NCBI RefSeq assembly: GCF_001577835.2
Contig: NC_029516.1
Location: 79,649,572-79,713,571, forward strand
DNA: 64,000 bases
Direction of reading: 5' to 3'
Source: Coturnix japonica
Lineage: Eukaryota; Chordata; Aves; Galliformes; Phasianidae
Shown: one piece after another, positions 23,901-35,900 of the stretch
Layout of the letters: the number at the start of each line of letters is the position of its first letter
Position numbering within the stretch: the stretch's first letter is position 1
The notes under the pieces: model-generated
Told to the model about the DNA's origin: nothing
The model's input: the letters and a program-made list of their open reading frames with translations, nothing else
Databases searched by the model: none
Translations under genes and position numbers: made by a program

Positions 23901-26900
23901 TACAATTTACGTAAGTAGTAGCATCCGTCTGCTGACCATGTAAAAAGTTAATCCCCTTCCTGCTTGTAAGCTCCCTTTAATTACTGGAAGGCCACAATAG
24001 GGCCTTCTAAGATCATTGTCTTCTCCAAGCTAAACAAGCCCAACTCCCTTAACCTTTCTTCATAGGGGAGGTACTCTGGACCTTTAATAATATTTGTGAC
24101 CTACTCTGGACCTGAATCCTTCTTGTACTGTGGATCCTGGGCTTGGATACAGGCCTCCAGATGGGGCCTTGGAAGGGCCTTGTTTTGATGCAGCCCAGGA
24201 TGCTTATGGCTTTCTTGGCTGCAAGAGCACACTTCTGGCTCATCGTCCAGCTTTTCATTCATCGGGATCCCCAAGTTCTTCTCTGCAGGACTGCTCTCAA
24301 TAAGTTCTTCTTCCAGTCTCTTATTTTGTCTGGGATTGCTTGGACCAATGTATAGCACCTTGTACTCGGACTTGTTAAACCTCATTAGATTTTCATTTGC
24401 CCACTTTTTGAGCGTGTCCAAATTCCTCTAGGTGACATCCCTCAGTTCTGTTTTCTTGACTGCATGACTCAGCTTGGTGCTATCAGCAAACTTGATGAGG
24501 TTATACTTTATCAGTGAGAAAGACAGTGATAATAAGTTACTGAAGAGTACTTTTCCTAGGACAAATTTCTGGAGGAGTTTACTTGTGACCAGCTGCCTCC
24601 TGGACAAAGAGTTGTTGACAACAACCCTCTGGCTAGGACTATCCAACCAATTATTTATCTAGCTAGAAGTCCAGCCTTTAAATCCATATCTCTCCAATTT
24701 AGAGATAAGGATGTGGACATGGTGTGGGATCATGTCAAAGGCTTGTGCAAGTCCAGGTAGATGGCATCAATTGCCCTTCTTTTGTCCATCAGTGCTGTCA
24801 CTCCATCACAGAAGGTCACCAGATTAGTCAGGGACAGTCCGCCTTTGTTGGAGTTGTGCCGGCTGTCTTGTATCATCTTCACATCTCAAATGTGCCTTAA
24901 CATCTTTTCCAGAAGGATCTGCTGTATGATTTTCCCAGATGTAAGGCTCACTGACATGTAGTTCTCCAGATCTTCCTTTCTTCCTTTCTTGATCAGAGTG
25001 ATGTTTCCCTTTTTCCAGTCACCAGGGACTTTGCCTGACAGCCACGATTTTTCAAATATGAAAGAGATCTGCTTGACAATTGCATCAGCCAGTTCCTTCA
25101 GAACCCTGGGATGTGCATCATCTGGCCATAAAGACTTGTACATATTCAGCCGCATGAGGTGATCATGGTCTAAGAATGGAATGAGTCCAGGATGGATTTT
25201 GCTTTCCCAGTACCCGCTTAGAAGTTCAGGGGCATGTGAAGCATGATAAGCCTGACTGGCTGCAAAAGCTGAGGCAAGGAACTTATTGTGTATTTTATTC
25301 CTCTCCATGCCTGAGGAGGCCAGTTCTCCCTTTTTGTTGATCATGGGGTTGTATGCTTTCTTTTGCCTATCTCTTCTGCATGATGTATCAGAGGATTCCT
25401 TTTTGTTATTTTTCCACATTCCTTGCCAAATTCAGTTCCGTCTGCACCTTGGCTTTCCTAATTCCATCCCTGCTTCCACTTCTTATACTTTTTTTTCTTT
25501 TTCTCTCAGCCTGACTAACAGGTCCTTGCTTAACCATGCTGTTTTCTTTCCTTGTTTGCCTGATTTCTTATTCTGGGGGATGGAGAGCTCTTGCACTCTC
25601 AGAAAGGCATCCTTAAAGTGCTGCCAGCTCTGTTCTGTTCCTTTGTCCCTAAGGACAGTTTCCCAGGGGATCTCATCCAACAGTTCCTTAAACAGCCTGA
25701 AGTTTGCTCTCCTGAAGTTCAGGATCCTGACTCCCCTCTTTGCCCCAATCTGCTGAGTCTGATACTTGAACCAGAATGTTGAAATTGAACTTCAGGAGTC
25801 TCCTGGATGTTTTGCAGCTCATGGCACTGTTTTCCCAGAATATATATGGGTGGTTGAAATCCCCCACCAGGATAAGAGTCTCTGAGTGTGACTCCTCATG
25901 CTGCTGAAGCAAGAATGCCTCATCAATGGGCTCCCCTTGATCAGGCTGCTGTAACAGTCCATTAGCACCAGATACCCTTTATTGGCCCAGTTAAGTTTAA
26001 CCCCTAAGCTCTCAACCTGTCCATGACTGTTTCTTAGAGGCAGCTCTTCACAGTGTATCCATTTCTTAACTTAGAGGACGACTCCCCCACCTCTTCTATA
26101 TCACCATTCCCTTCTAAAAATCTCGTAACCCTCAATCATAGTATTCCAATCATGTGAGTCATACCACTATATTTTTGTGATGATAACAATAAAATCATAG
26201 TTTCACAATTGCATCATGGTTTTCCTTTCCTTTTGCATTGGTGCACAGGCACTTGAGCTGGGTTTTTGGCTGCATTATCTTCTTGAAAGAGCCCTGCTAA
26301 AAACCTCTGGGAAAAATCTGAGGTTTTTCCTCAATGTCAGTTTAGGAAGCAGTGTTCTTCCCTGACTTTCCTCTGTTCCTCAGCAGTACATCCCCTTCCC
26401 CATCAAATCTAGTTTAAAGCCCTGGTGATGAGCCTCACCAGCTTGCTGTCTAGTACATTCGTTGTAAAATGGGCCTCTTCATCAGGGAGTGGCATGTTAG
26501 GAAAAGGGGTAATAGATTTGAAGTGAAGTTTTGAAGTGAAAGAGGGTAGGTTTAGATGAGATATTAGGGTGAAGTTGTTTTTTTTTTCTGTAAGCTTGGT
26601 GAGGTGCTGCCACAGCTGCCCAGAGAAGCTGTGGTGCCCCATCCCTGAAGGTGTTTAGAGCCATGTTGGATGGGCCCTGGGCAGCATGAGCTGGTAGGCA
26701 GCAGCCCTGCCCAAGGCAGGGGGTTGAAACTAAATGATCTATAAGGTCCCTCTCAATTGGAGCCGTTATATGCTTCTGTGACTGTGGTGCAGATGTGTCA
26801 ATACAGAATAAAACTGTGGTATGCACATCTTCATTGTTAGTTTCCCATGGTGGTTTTTTTCTTTTTTTTTTTTTCAAATCTTATTCTCTTTAAATCAGTC

Positions 26901-29900
26901 AAAACGAATTAAACTTATGCCTATATCATTTGCTGTAAGTAGTTTTGTTACAGCCAAATATTAAAGTTCCAGTTGTTGTCTTGCTGTCCTGATCATGATA
27001 TGACTCAAGTTTGACCTTTCCTAAGAGTCAATATACAGCAAAAATGTTATCAGTGTGGAATGAGATACTGTATTTCTAAATAAAGTACTTATTTAGCTAT
27101 TGGTTTTTTTTGTTTGTTTTTTTGTTTTTTTCCCCTCCGTTCCATATCTTAACTGAGATTTAAAGGCTTGCAGGTATGTCTCATACCGAACTTAATGAAT
27201 TTGCTTTTCAGATTTTCTAGGTCTGTTTCTGACATGTTTTTTCCTAGCCAGTGATAAACTTTGCAGTATAATCTAAAGGCTGCCTAATTTTGTGACACTT
27301 TTCCATTATTTTCATAAATATCCCTATTGGCGTTCTTTGAAATTTTTAGAAAGTTCTTTTTATGTTAATATTAAGATTCTTTGGTCCTCAGCATTTCTGA
27401 ATGTGAGAGGAAACTTTGCTTTAAATCCATTCCTTAACTTTTGGTTCTGCTGTATTAAAAGTGAAAACTGTTGTGGATATACTTTCAAATGTACTGAAGT
27501 AATGAGTCTCTAAAATTTAGGAATAATTGCCGTGAATTTAATTGCTATGCAAAATAGTTCCTCGTCCAGCAGTTTGTGAATATCTGCCTATTTGTTTAAA
27601 GAGATATTGCAACCAAAGACTGAGCACAATAGCGAGGAAAGAAAGTGCTGTCAGTAATATTTCTAAGTCAAAAGCCTGTAAGTGGAGGAGTGCTGGATCT
27701 TTTTTCTATTTACTCAAAATTGCTGCATATGTGACAAATGCTTTGGCATGGTGTTTCTTTTCTTAATGGTGAATGGAGAGCAGCAGTTCTTGAGAGAGAA
27801 GAGTAGGCAGGCATTAGGTGTCCTCAACTTATGAAAATGGCACGACAGAGGGGATTTTAACTTTTTCTTAATTATTTTTTCTGTTTTACTACCGATTCAC
27901 GTTTGTAAAATAGCTTATCTGTAGCTGTTCATATGTTATTCTGCATCAAGGATCAGGTCACAAATATGTGTTTGGGATGTGGAGTCTAACTGCCAAAATC
28001 CAGTGCAGGATATCACACCATTGGAGAATAGTGAACTTACACTAGTTTCTTGAATGAATGTTTTCAGTTTGCTTGACTTGTCACTACTTCTTTTTTTTTT
28101 AGGAGTTTTTTTGAATTGCTGCTGTTCTTTGGAAAGGATGAGTTCTATGAAGATCCTTTGAAAGATATTTTAGGTTCAATCCAGGTAGTGTTGCCTACTT
28201 TATATAAACTTTTAATACTCTTTTAGTACCTGTTAAGACAGTTTTTTGGTTGGGTGGTTATTTTTGTGAATATATGACCTGAAGGAAACATGCTATTATA
28301 GTACAAAAATGACGTATATAAACTAATTAATTAAAAAGATATTTGAAAGGAAAGTCATGTATTCTTATTTGTTGTCATATAGCTATTTGACCCTTTCTGG
28401 ACTGGTTAGAATGTCTTTCTTTTTAGTTCTTCTGTCTGAAGACATGTTTTATGCTGGGAAATTGTTTGTGTCAAACTACACCTAATGTTGTCCAATGTTT
28501 TATACCAGTCCGTGACATGAAACCTCAAGTTTCCCTCCAGCAGTTTTAAGCAGCAGTTTTGTAATTGAAACTGTGAACTAAAGTGAACTTCTCAGGTCAG
28601 CATGTGGCACTGTGTAAAATGATTATATTCTCAACTAGACTGGGGCAGGTTTTTTTTGTACGGTAACTTACAGCTGTTTAAGAAAAATGTTCCTGGATTT
28701 AAAATATACGCCTCCCAGCTGCCACCTTTCTCTTTCCTGCCCAATAAGATGTTTTTCTCTGGGCCCTGTGCCAGCTTCAAGAGCTGAGTTCAGTGCATGG
28801 GAAAGAAAGCACTTGTGCTAATCCTGAGAAAATAAATTTAATGATATGGATTGAAAGGGTGGAAAATATGGTTGCTTAATTTGTTAATACTGATCAGTAA
28901 ATTGTAGTTTGAGAAATGACTATCCTCTTGTAATTTTTATGCTAATACCTGTTTTTTGTTGCTGCTACAAATTAATGCCAGCAATACTTAGCTAAATTAT
29001 CAAAACAGCAACAGTTTTAAATTATATCCTCTATTAGAACTAGTGGAAGAGTGGGGTCAAAGAGTGGCTTATCAGCCCCAGGAGTGGACTGGGCTTCTTG
29101 AGTAAGAGTAATGATGCATTTTGGTAGTGCAGTAATAAATAGTTATCCAAAACAGTCTATGAACAAGAAAGAATCTAGCAGCGTGATATATGGAAATTTA
29201 TTTGTTGGGCTTTTGTATTATAATTCCTGATTACTTTGAGTTTTAAACAATGAATGTATTTAAATGGATTTTAACTTGATGAATAATTTTTGAATCCCCT
29301 GTATATAGGTCACTCTGAAAGTAATGCCTCCTATTTATTTCCAAGGAATCTACAACAGCTGCTAAGAGCACAATAACACTAGTTGACAGAGCAAATTCAC
29401 AGCTACAAAATGCTATCTTTTAATTTTGGCACCACCCTTAGATATGCATTTTTGTCAGGGATGAGCAGGAGCCTGCATGCTGTGCTTGTGTTTTAAAAAA
29501 AAAATAATCAAAAATATTTGTGTGGGCATCTGGAATGTGACTTGTCTTTCATGTTGCTATCACAGCTGCTGAAGTGCACCACCCATCACCTCACTGTGAT
29601 GACATATGCTGTTTGGTCTCTGTAAATGTTCAATAAGTGTCAATGAATGTTAGCTGGTGCCATTGTTTCCTGCATGAAGGAATTAAACTACAGCATAGGA
29701 AGTTCCACACGAATGTGCGGAAGAACTTCTTCACAGTGAGGGTGACGGAGCACTGGAACAGGCTGCCCAGGGAGGTGGTGGAGTCTCCTTCTCTGGGGAC
29801 ATTCAAGACCCGCCTGGACGCCTACCTGTGTGACGTGGTGTAGGGAGCCTGCTTTGGCAGGGGGGTTGGACTCGATGATCTCTAGAGGTCCTTTCCAACC

Positions 29901-32900
29901 CCTACAATTCTGTGATTCTGTGTAATTGCACGCTTTTGCTTCATCCATGCTAGAGTTTCTTGGACTGCTCCTCTGTTGCCATGTGTCACACAGCAACAAA
30001 GTGTAAGGGAATATTTTTGGGAGGGTTCAAACTTCCATTGCATCCACTGCTGATATCGTGGGCCAACATAATAAAACAGGCGACATTACTTTGGAGCTGC
30101 CTTTGTATAATCAAATGAATTAGGAAAGCCATTGTTTCAGTTACTTAACTATTCTTATACAGTCATAAATATTCTTCTGAATATAAAAGAAAGCATCGAG
30201 GAACTGAAACTAAAAGAATTCACAGGTAAAGGAATGTGGAGAAGATAATTGTATAGTTTATAGAAGCTATTCTTCAGATGCATTATTATAGTCATCTCAG
30301 CTCTCTTTTACAAAAAACATAAGACACCTTTTTGCTTTGATTTCAATTCAATTATATACTTTATTCATGATATTGTTACTGAACCGTAAAATTCTAATCA
30401 TGTTGACACTTTTACCAGTAAGTAACAGCAGGAGGAAATCTTGTTACATCTTAATTCAGTTTTTCTCCTAAAGCCTCAGAAGGGTTTATGCTCCATCCCT
30501 GTGTCACAAATGCAGTGTCAGTGTGTCTGAATCTGTGCAAACTAGCATCAGGTGAAGACTTGTCCCACAGTGTGCTGTTAATATCTCTAATTCAACAAAT
30601 GGAGTTTTCATTTTTATACGGATGGCAGACTCTTGCTTAGTACCATCAGAAAATATTCTGGCTTCCACAGTCTTACAGAATGTAAGTTGTTGCTTTAGGT
30701 CTTTGCGTAGACCTCATCAGTATAAGACCTTGTAGACTTAGACTGGGGAAGTATTGGAACATGAACGGGTTTTCTAGCTTTGTGATTTTTTTGGGTGGCC
30801 TAATTGTATTTTTAAACAATACTTGATTTTCATTTTTACAACTGTGTTTTCTTTTTACTTGTAGGAATGTCAGAACCTTCTAAATAAATACAGAAATATA
30901 AACCTGGAATTAGTGACTCGAATAATTCGAGATGGTGGACCTTGGGAGGATCCAGTATTACAAGCAATTCTTAAAGCAAAGCCTGTATCACAGGAATTAG
31001 GTACTCAATTTATCACATATTTTCCAGCAGTAAATAAAAATGGTTAAGTTACGCCTTTTTGGTATTAGGGTTAGATGCTGTCTGCTTGCACTGTGTGCAG
31101 TTTTTTTTTCTGTAGTAAAATGTATCGGTTGTGTTTTGTTTTATTTAGGAAGCTAAATGTCTTTGTTAATAGTTTAAGTCTAATTTGTTAGTGTAGAGAT
31201 CAGTTTCATCAGATACGTGAGACTACTGAGCAGTCACTTATAAAATGCATTTACAAAGTACAGGTGTGTTCTAACCTTGGAAGTGCACAGAGACAAGCTT
31301 GACTTTAGTTAGGCTTTGAAGCATCATGATCAGGGGAAGTCCTGATGTGTAATATTGTTTCCTGGTACCCTAACTCATTTAATTTTTCTTTTGAATTATA
31401 AATGCTTGGGATTGGAGCTTTTTTTGGCTCTATTAGGAGTGGAACTTGTAACTACATCTTATAGCTGTTTTGTACTTATGGTAGTGTATGCAGTAATGTT
31501 GGATTTAGAAGAAAGAATTATTGTTAAGTTTTTTTTTGTAGCCATAGAGATAGAAATGGCAGTCTAGATTAGATAATGTTTTTCTAACAATGTTCATGGA
31601 GGACCTCTTGAAAGTTGTTCTCATTTGATAGCGATTGAAGATGCAGTTCTTGCTACTATGGTGCAATTAATGATTCAAATTCATTGTCTTTTTATATAAA
31701 AAAAACAACAAACAAATATGCAATCCATAGAGATATGAAGAGAACTGTAATGTCAGGACAGTTCAGTGAGCTGTTGTCTTAACCACAGAAAGTGATTTGA
31801 TGGCAAATTAGTCTGGTAAACTGGGCAGTGCTCAATTGTTCTCTCTCTTGTAATGTAAGCATGTATTTTATTCTGAGTCTCATGACTGATTAAAAGCTTT
31901 GGTGGTTAAAATCTGAAGCTAGGTGTCAAATGGAAGACAAAGTTGTAATCCTAAAAGATTAACATACATACGTAGAACATATCTCAGGGAAGAATGAAAG
32001 CATGTAAGACTTGATAGCAATTTGAAATATTTTGTCCAATATCCATCTGTCTAGCAAAGAATTATTTGAATCCTTTTTCTTACTGATTTCCTTGATCAGC
32101 ACGGCACCTTTGTATGATGAATAGCAGTTCATCATACTTGGCAAATTTAAGAATGAGACAGCCTATCATCATTAGATGATCATTTTGTTTCTTTTTGTTG
32201 CAGGCTGCATCTCCTTACCCTCTGCAGAGGTATTCTTTCTCCCTTTATCTTTTGATATCCTCTCACCTGTTATCACAAGCACTTTATTTTAGAAAGTATC
32301 TTAAAATCTTTTTTTTTTTTTTTTTTTTTTGTCTCATTTTCTAAAATCTGATTCTTGTGAATTCTTACACAAAGCAAATACTTTGTGCTGCTTTATAGGA
32401 TGGCAGTTTTTGAAGTATGTTTTGATATTTGGCCATATAGTACCCTCAGGGTTCACAATTTTAAATAAAGGAAGCTGCCAATTAATGAAGAGGTTGAATC
32501 ATCAACTGTCACTTGTGAAAGTCAGATAGAGAAGTAAACATGTACTGTGTTAACTACATAGTATTGTCCCAGACTCATTAGTTGCACATGCAAGGTTAGG
32601 CTCAGACAAACCTTCCTGTGCCAGTCCTTACATCCATTGTAGTGTACCTGGAGGTATTGAAGGTGTTGCAGTATATACTGAAATGGCTGCAAAGGAAAGC
32701 AATCTTTGGCTTTAAATAAAAATAGCAGGGTTTGATTTGAGTTGTAATTTTCTTGAACCTTAGGAGCGATAAACTTCTGATGGATGAGAAAGGATAAGAG
32801 AACCTAATGTGAACTTCTGAAAGAGAATACTGTAGACAGAGGAGCGTTCAGATGAAAGCAGTTAATTATTTTCTAAGTTGACGGCTGGCATCTGTTGCTC

Positions 32901-35900
32901 TAAAGCAAAGTGCTGCACATGCTGCCTGGACAAGAATAGATTTGTTGTCTTCAAACTGTTTTTAATGTACTGCAGGCTTGCCTAAATGCTAATATAGTTA
33001 ACAGTTGTCTTCTGCTTTGGAGAGATAGAGGCATTGTAAATACCCTCTTGGAAAAAGAGGGCATTCCACAACAGGGAGGGAGCAGAGCCCTGTGAATTGC
33101 ATAGTGGAAGCTCAGTCTGTTTAAAAGCAGTGTTAGTGTACAGGAGTTGTTCACTGGGAGTTCGTGTCAAAAGTGTAATTCTCACTTACAAAGTGGAGGA
33201 GCATACCGAGCTAAGGATTCATCGCATAGAAAGTGAGAATGATGTAACAAGCAATATTGTAGTCTGCAGTCCTTACTTATTTGAGGGAAAAGGATGTTAT
33301 AGCCAGTTATACATACAGCATTTTCTTAAAATTAGCAGATAAAATGAGCTAAATGTTTCTGGATTAAGATTTTCGATGTGAATATTCAGTAATCTGTGGA
33401 ATAATGTTTGTATATGAAACTGATAATTGGATTTGTTATCTGAAGTATATGAAATCCAAAAAAGGGATGCCTTTATACAACCTTAAGGATTATTCTGTAT
33501 AATCACTGTTCTCTGCAGTTATATGACCACTGTTAGCCACTGGCTTTTCTTTACACCTTCATCTTTATAACATTTATACCCAAAAGTGCTGATGGGTAGT
33601 GGGAATAAGGTCTATAATAGTAGAGCTTAGAGTATATCTATTAAGAAATCTGATCTGAAAGCTTCTATCACATTGGATTGCATACTTATATGTTCACTTG
33701 CATGTACTGGCATTAGCTTTTGTAAAATACAAATGGCAAAGAAATCCTATTCCTGAGCATAAAGTGTGCTTTTTCAAGCCAAGGATCCTTTAAAAAATTC
33801 AGAGTAAATTAAAGCTTTTTGCACAAGTAATATTTTATTTTGGGAAATATCTTCTCTTGGCTGTTCAGTTAGTAGTTTTCAGTAACCACATATATATTTT
33901 AAATCTCTTGTCCCTTTGTCCCTTTAGTTTGCTTATAACTTTTTTCATGCTGGTTTCTTTTAAGGTATAAAATTCCCATGCTTACTTGTAGCCTTAAAGG
34001 ACTTGAAATTAGTCTTTTTTTTAAGTTATGAAATACTGTAGTAGTACAGGTTATGCACTAAAAATTGACTTTTCTCACTCTCTATTTAATAAGTAAGCTG
34101 CTGAGAATGCAAGACTAAGATTAGGCCATGATTTCTAAGATATTAACATTAACACACAGTTGACATCTCAGAGTGCCTTTGCTTGAGAAGATGCAAACAA
34201 TTCTCAGAATAAAAGAAACATTATGGCTTTTGTATGCTCGAATGGCTTATTAACCTTTAATGTTAGAATCTGCATGATATTTTAAAATAGAAGGGCAAAG
34301 TTGTCATATTATTTATTTATTTTCCAGTTAATTAAATGCTTATTGCAGTAGATATTTTTAGCTTGAACTTTAGCTTCTAAGTATGAAAAGACAATTTCTA
34401 GAGATCAAGCTATTTAAATTTGTCAACATTTAGGTGTTAATTAAAATGTAATATATATATTTCAAATTTAATTCGATTTATTTTGTTTTTTAAAGGAGTG
34501 TATTTAGAGGAAGTAAGGGTTTACATTCTGCTTCTCTGAGCATAACCAAAGTTTTAAAGCACGTGAATTGCAGATAATTTTTTTCCGTACTAAGCTCCTA
34601 CATTTTAATGGGTAACAAGTATCCCAAGTTGCTTTAAATATTTATAGTTAGTGTTGGAAGTGATGTAGATCCCATATTTCAGACAATAAGCCAATTCCAG
34701 TGCTGAGAAAGATATTTTTTTCTTGAAAATGTTTGTGTCTGCTGTTGAATTGTGTGTGTTCTACTAATCAGTGTTAGCAGTTTGAGTTGATGTGTTATAA
34801 TCAAAACAAAACCAATTGCAATAAACAAAACCAATTATAATAAAAATAACAATTTCTGCTTCCAAGTAAAAGGATAGATTCTTGATGATGATATTTACTT
34901 AAATATTTGATAGCTACTTTAGCAGGTTTTTTTCTTTATATTATTTATTGACATTGCACTGTTAAAAATAGAAATAAATTTTAAACATATTTGGTGTTTG
35001 GACTTTATGTTCTAATTACCTTTAAATCTTTCTTTTCTGTACAGTTAATAAATATTTAAGCTCTGAAAATCCACTGTTCTTTGAACTACGTGCCAGATAC
35101 CTTATTGCCTGCGAACGCATCCCTGAGGCAATGGCTCTTATCAAATCTTGCATAAATCATCCAGATATCAGTAAAGATCTGTATTTCCATCAAGCACTTT
35201 TCACCTGTCTTTATATGTCACCATTAGAAGATCAGCTATTCCAGGAGGTATTGTTTGTCAGTGTTGTTTTTAATGAAGTGGTACTTGTTATGCACAAAGT
35301 GTCAAAAGGAGCATATGGAACTCTTTATTTTAGTAGAAAGAAATGTCATAAAATCAGCAATTATTCTGGTATTGCTTAACTTAGAGCTGGTTTAAGCTTT
35401 GAGAAGATATATGTAGGTGTCTAGAAATCTTGTTGACCTAAATGCATTTTTTGGTCGAGTTTACTTATGTATATATATTCCCTATTTATCTTAAGTCACT
35501 ATCATTGTGTAACTTCAGTGTATTGACTGTTATTTTACAGTTGACTATTATTTCATCAAAACCACTTGAACATACTTGGTATCGGTCCACTGTTTTATGC
35601 ATTGTACAGCATTGTTAGCCTTAAAGTTTCTCTAATGTTACCCCAATATGTAAAATGAAACCCTTTAATTAAGTGTGGTTGTAGTCGTACCACTGATAGC
35701 ATTTTCTGGAAAGCAGTGTTTATCTTAACCTTCTTTTTTTAAGTTAAAAAACAACCGACCATCATGCAGTTAAAAAACAAGCAAACAAACAAAAAAGCTT
35801 TTGTGTAGTTTTAAATTTTTCTGATAAATTCTGTCTTGCATTACTTTAAGAGATGTGAACCAGCTCTAAATCTCCCCAGACTCTCTATTCACAGGCCTAA

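Larger units (their letters stand above)
20735..28102 (+). other. ZNF654: ZNF654 intron 2
   Basis: A 7.4-kb intron dominated by repeats from 22441 to 26785: a CR1 fragment, R3, R2 and R1 copies, a long antisense CR1 and another sense CR1. T-runs lie at about 21867-21890 and 28090-28100, the latter serving as the polypyrimidine tract. No additional exon recognised. Confidence 0.8.
28185..30864 (+). other. ZNF654: ZNF654 intron 3
   Basis: A 2.7-kb intron that contains the mariner/CR1 nest at 29305-30108. Otherwise AT-rich with nothing recognised. Confidence 0.8.
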
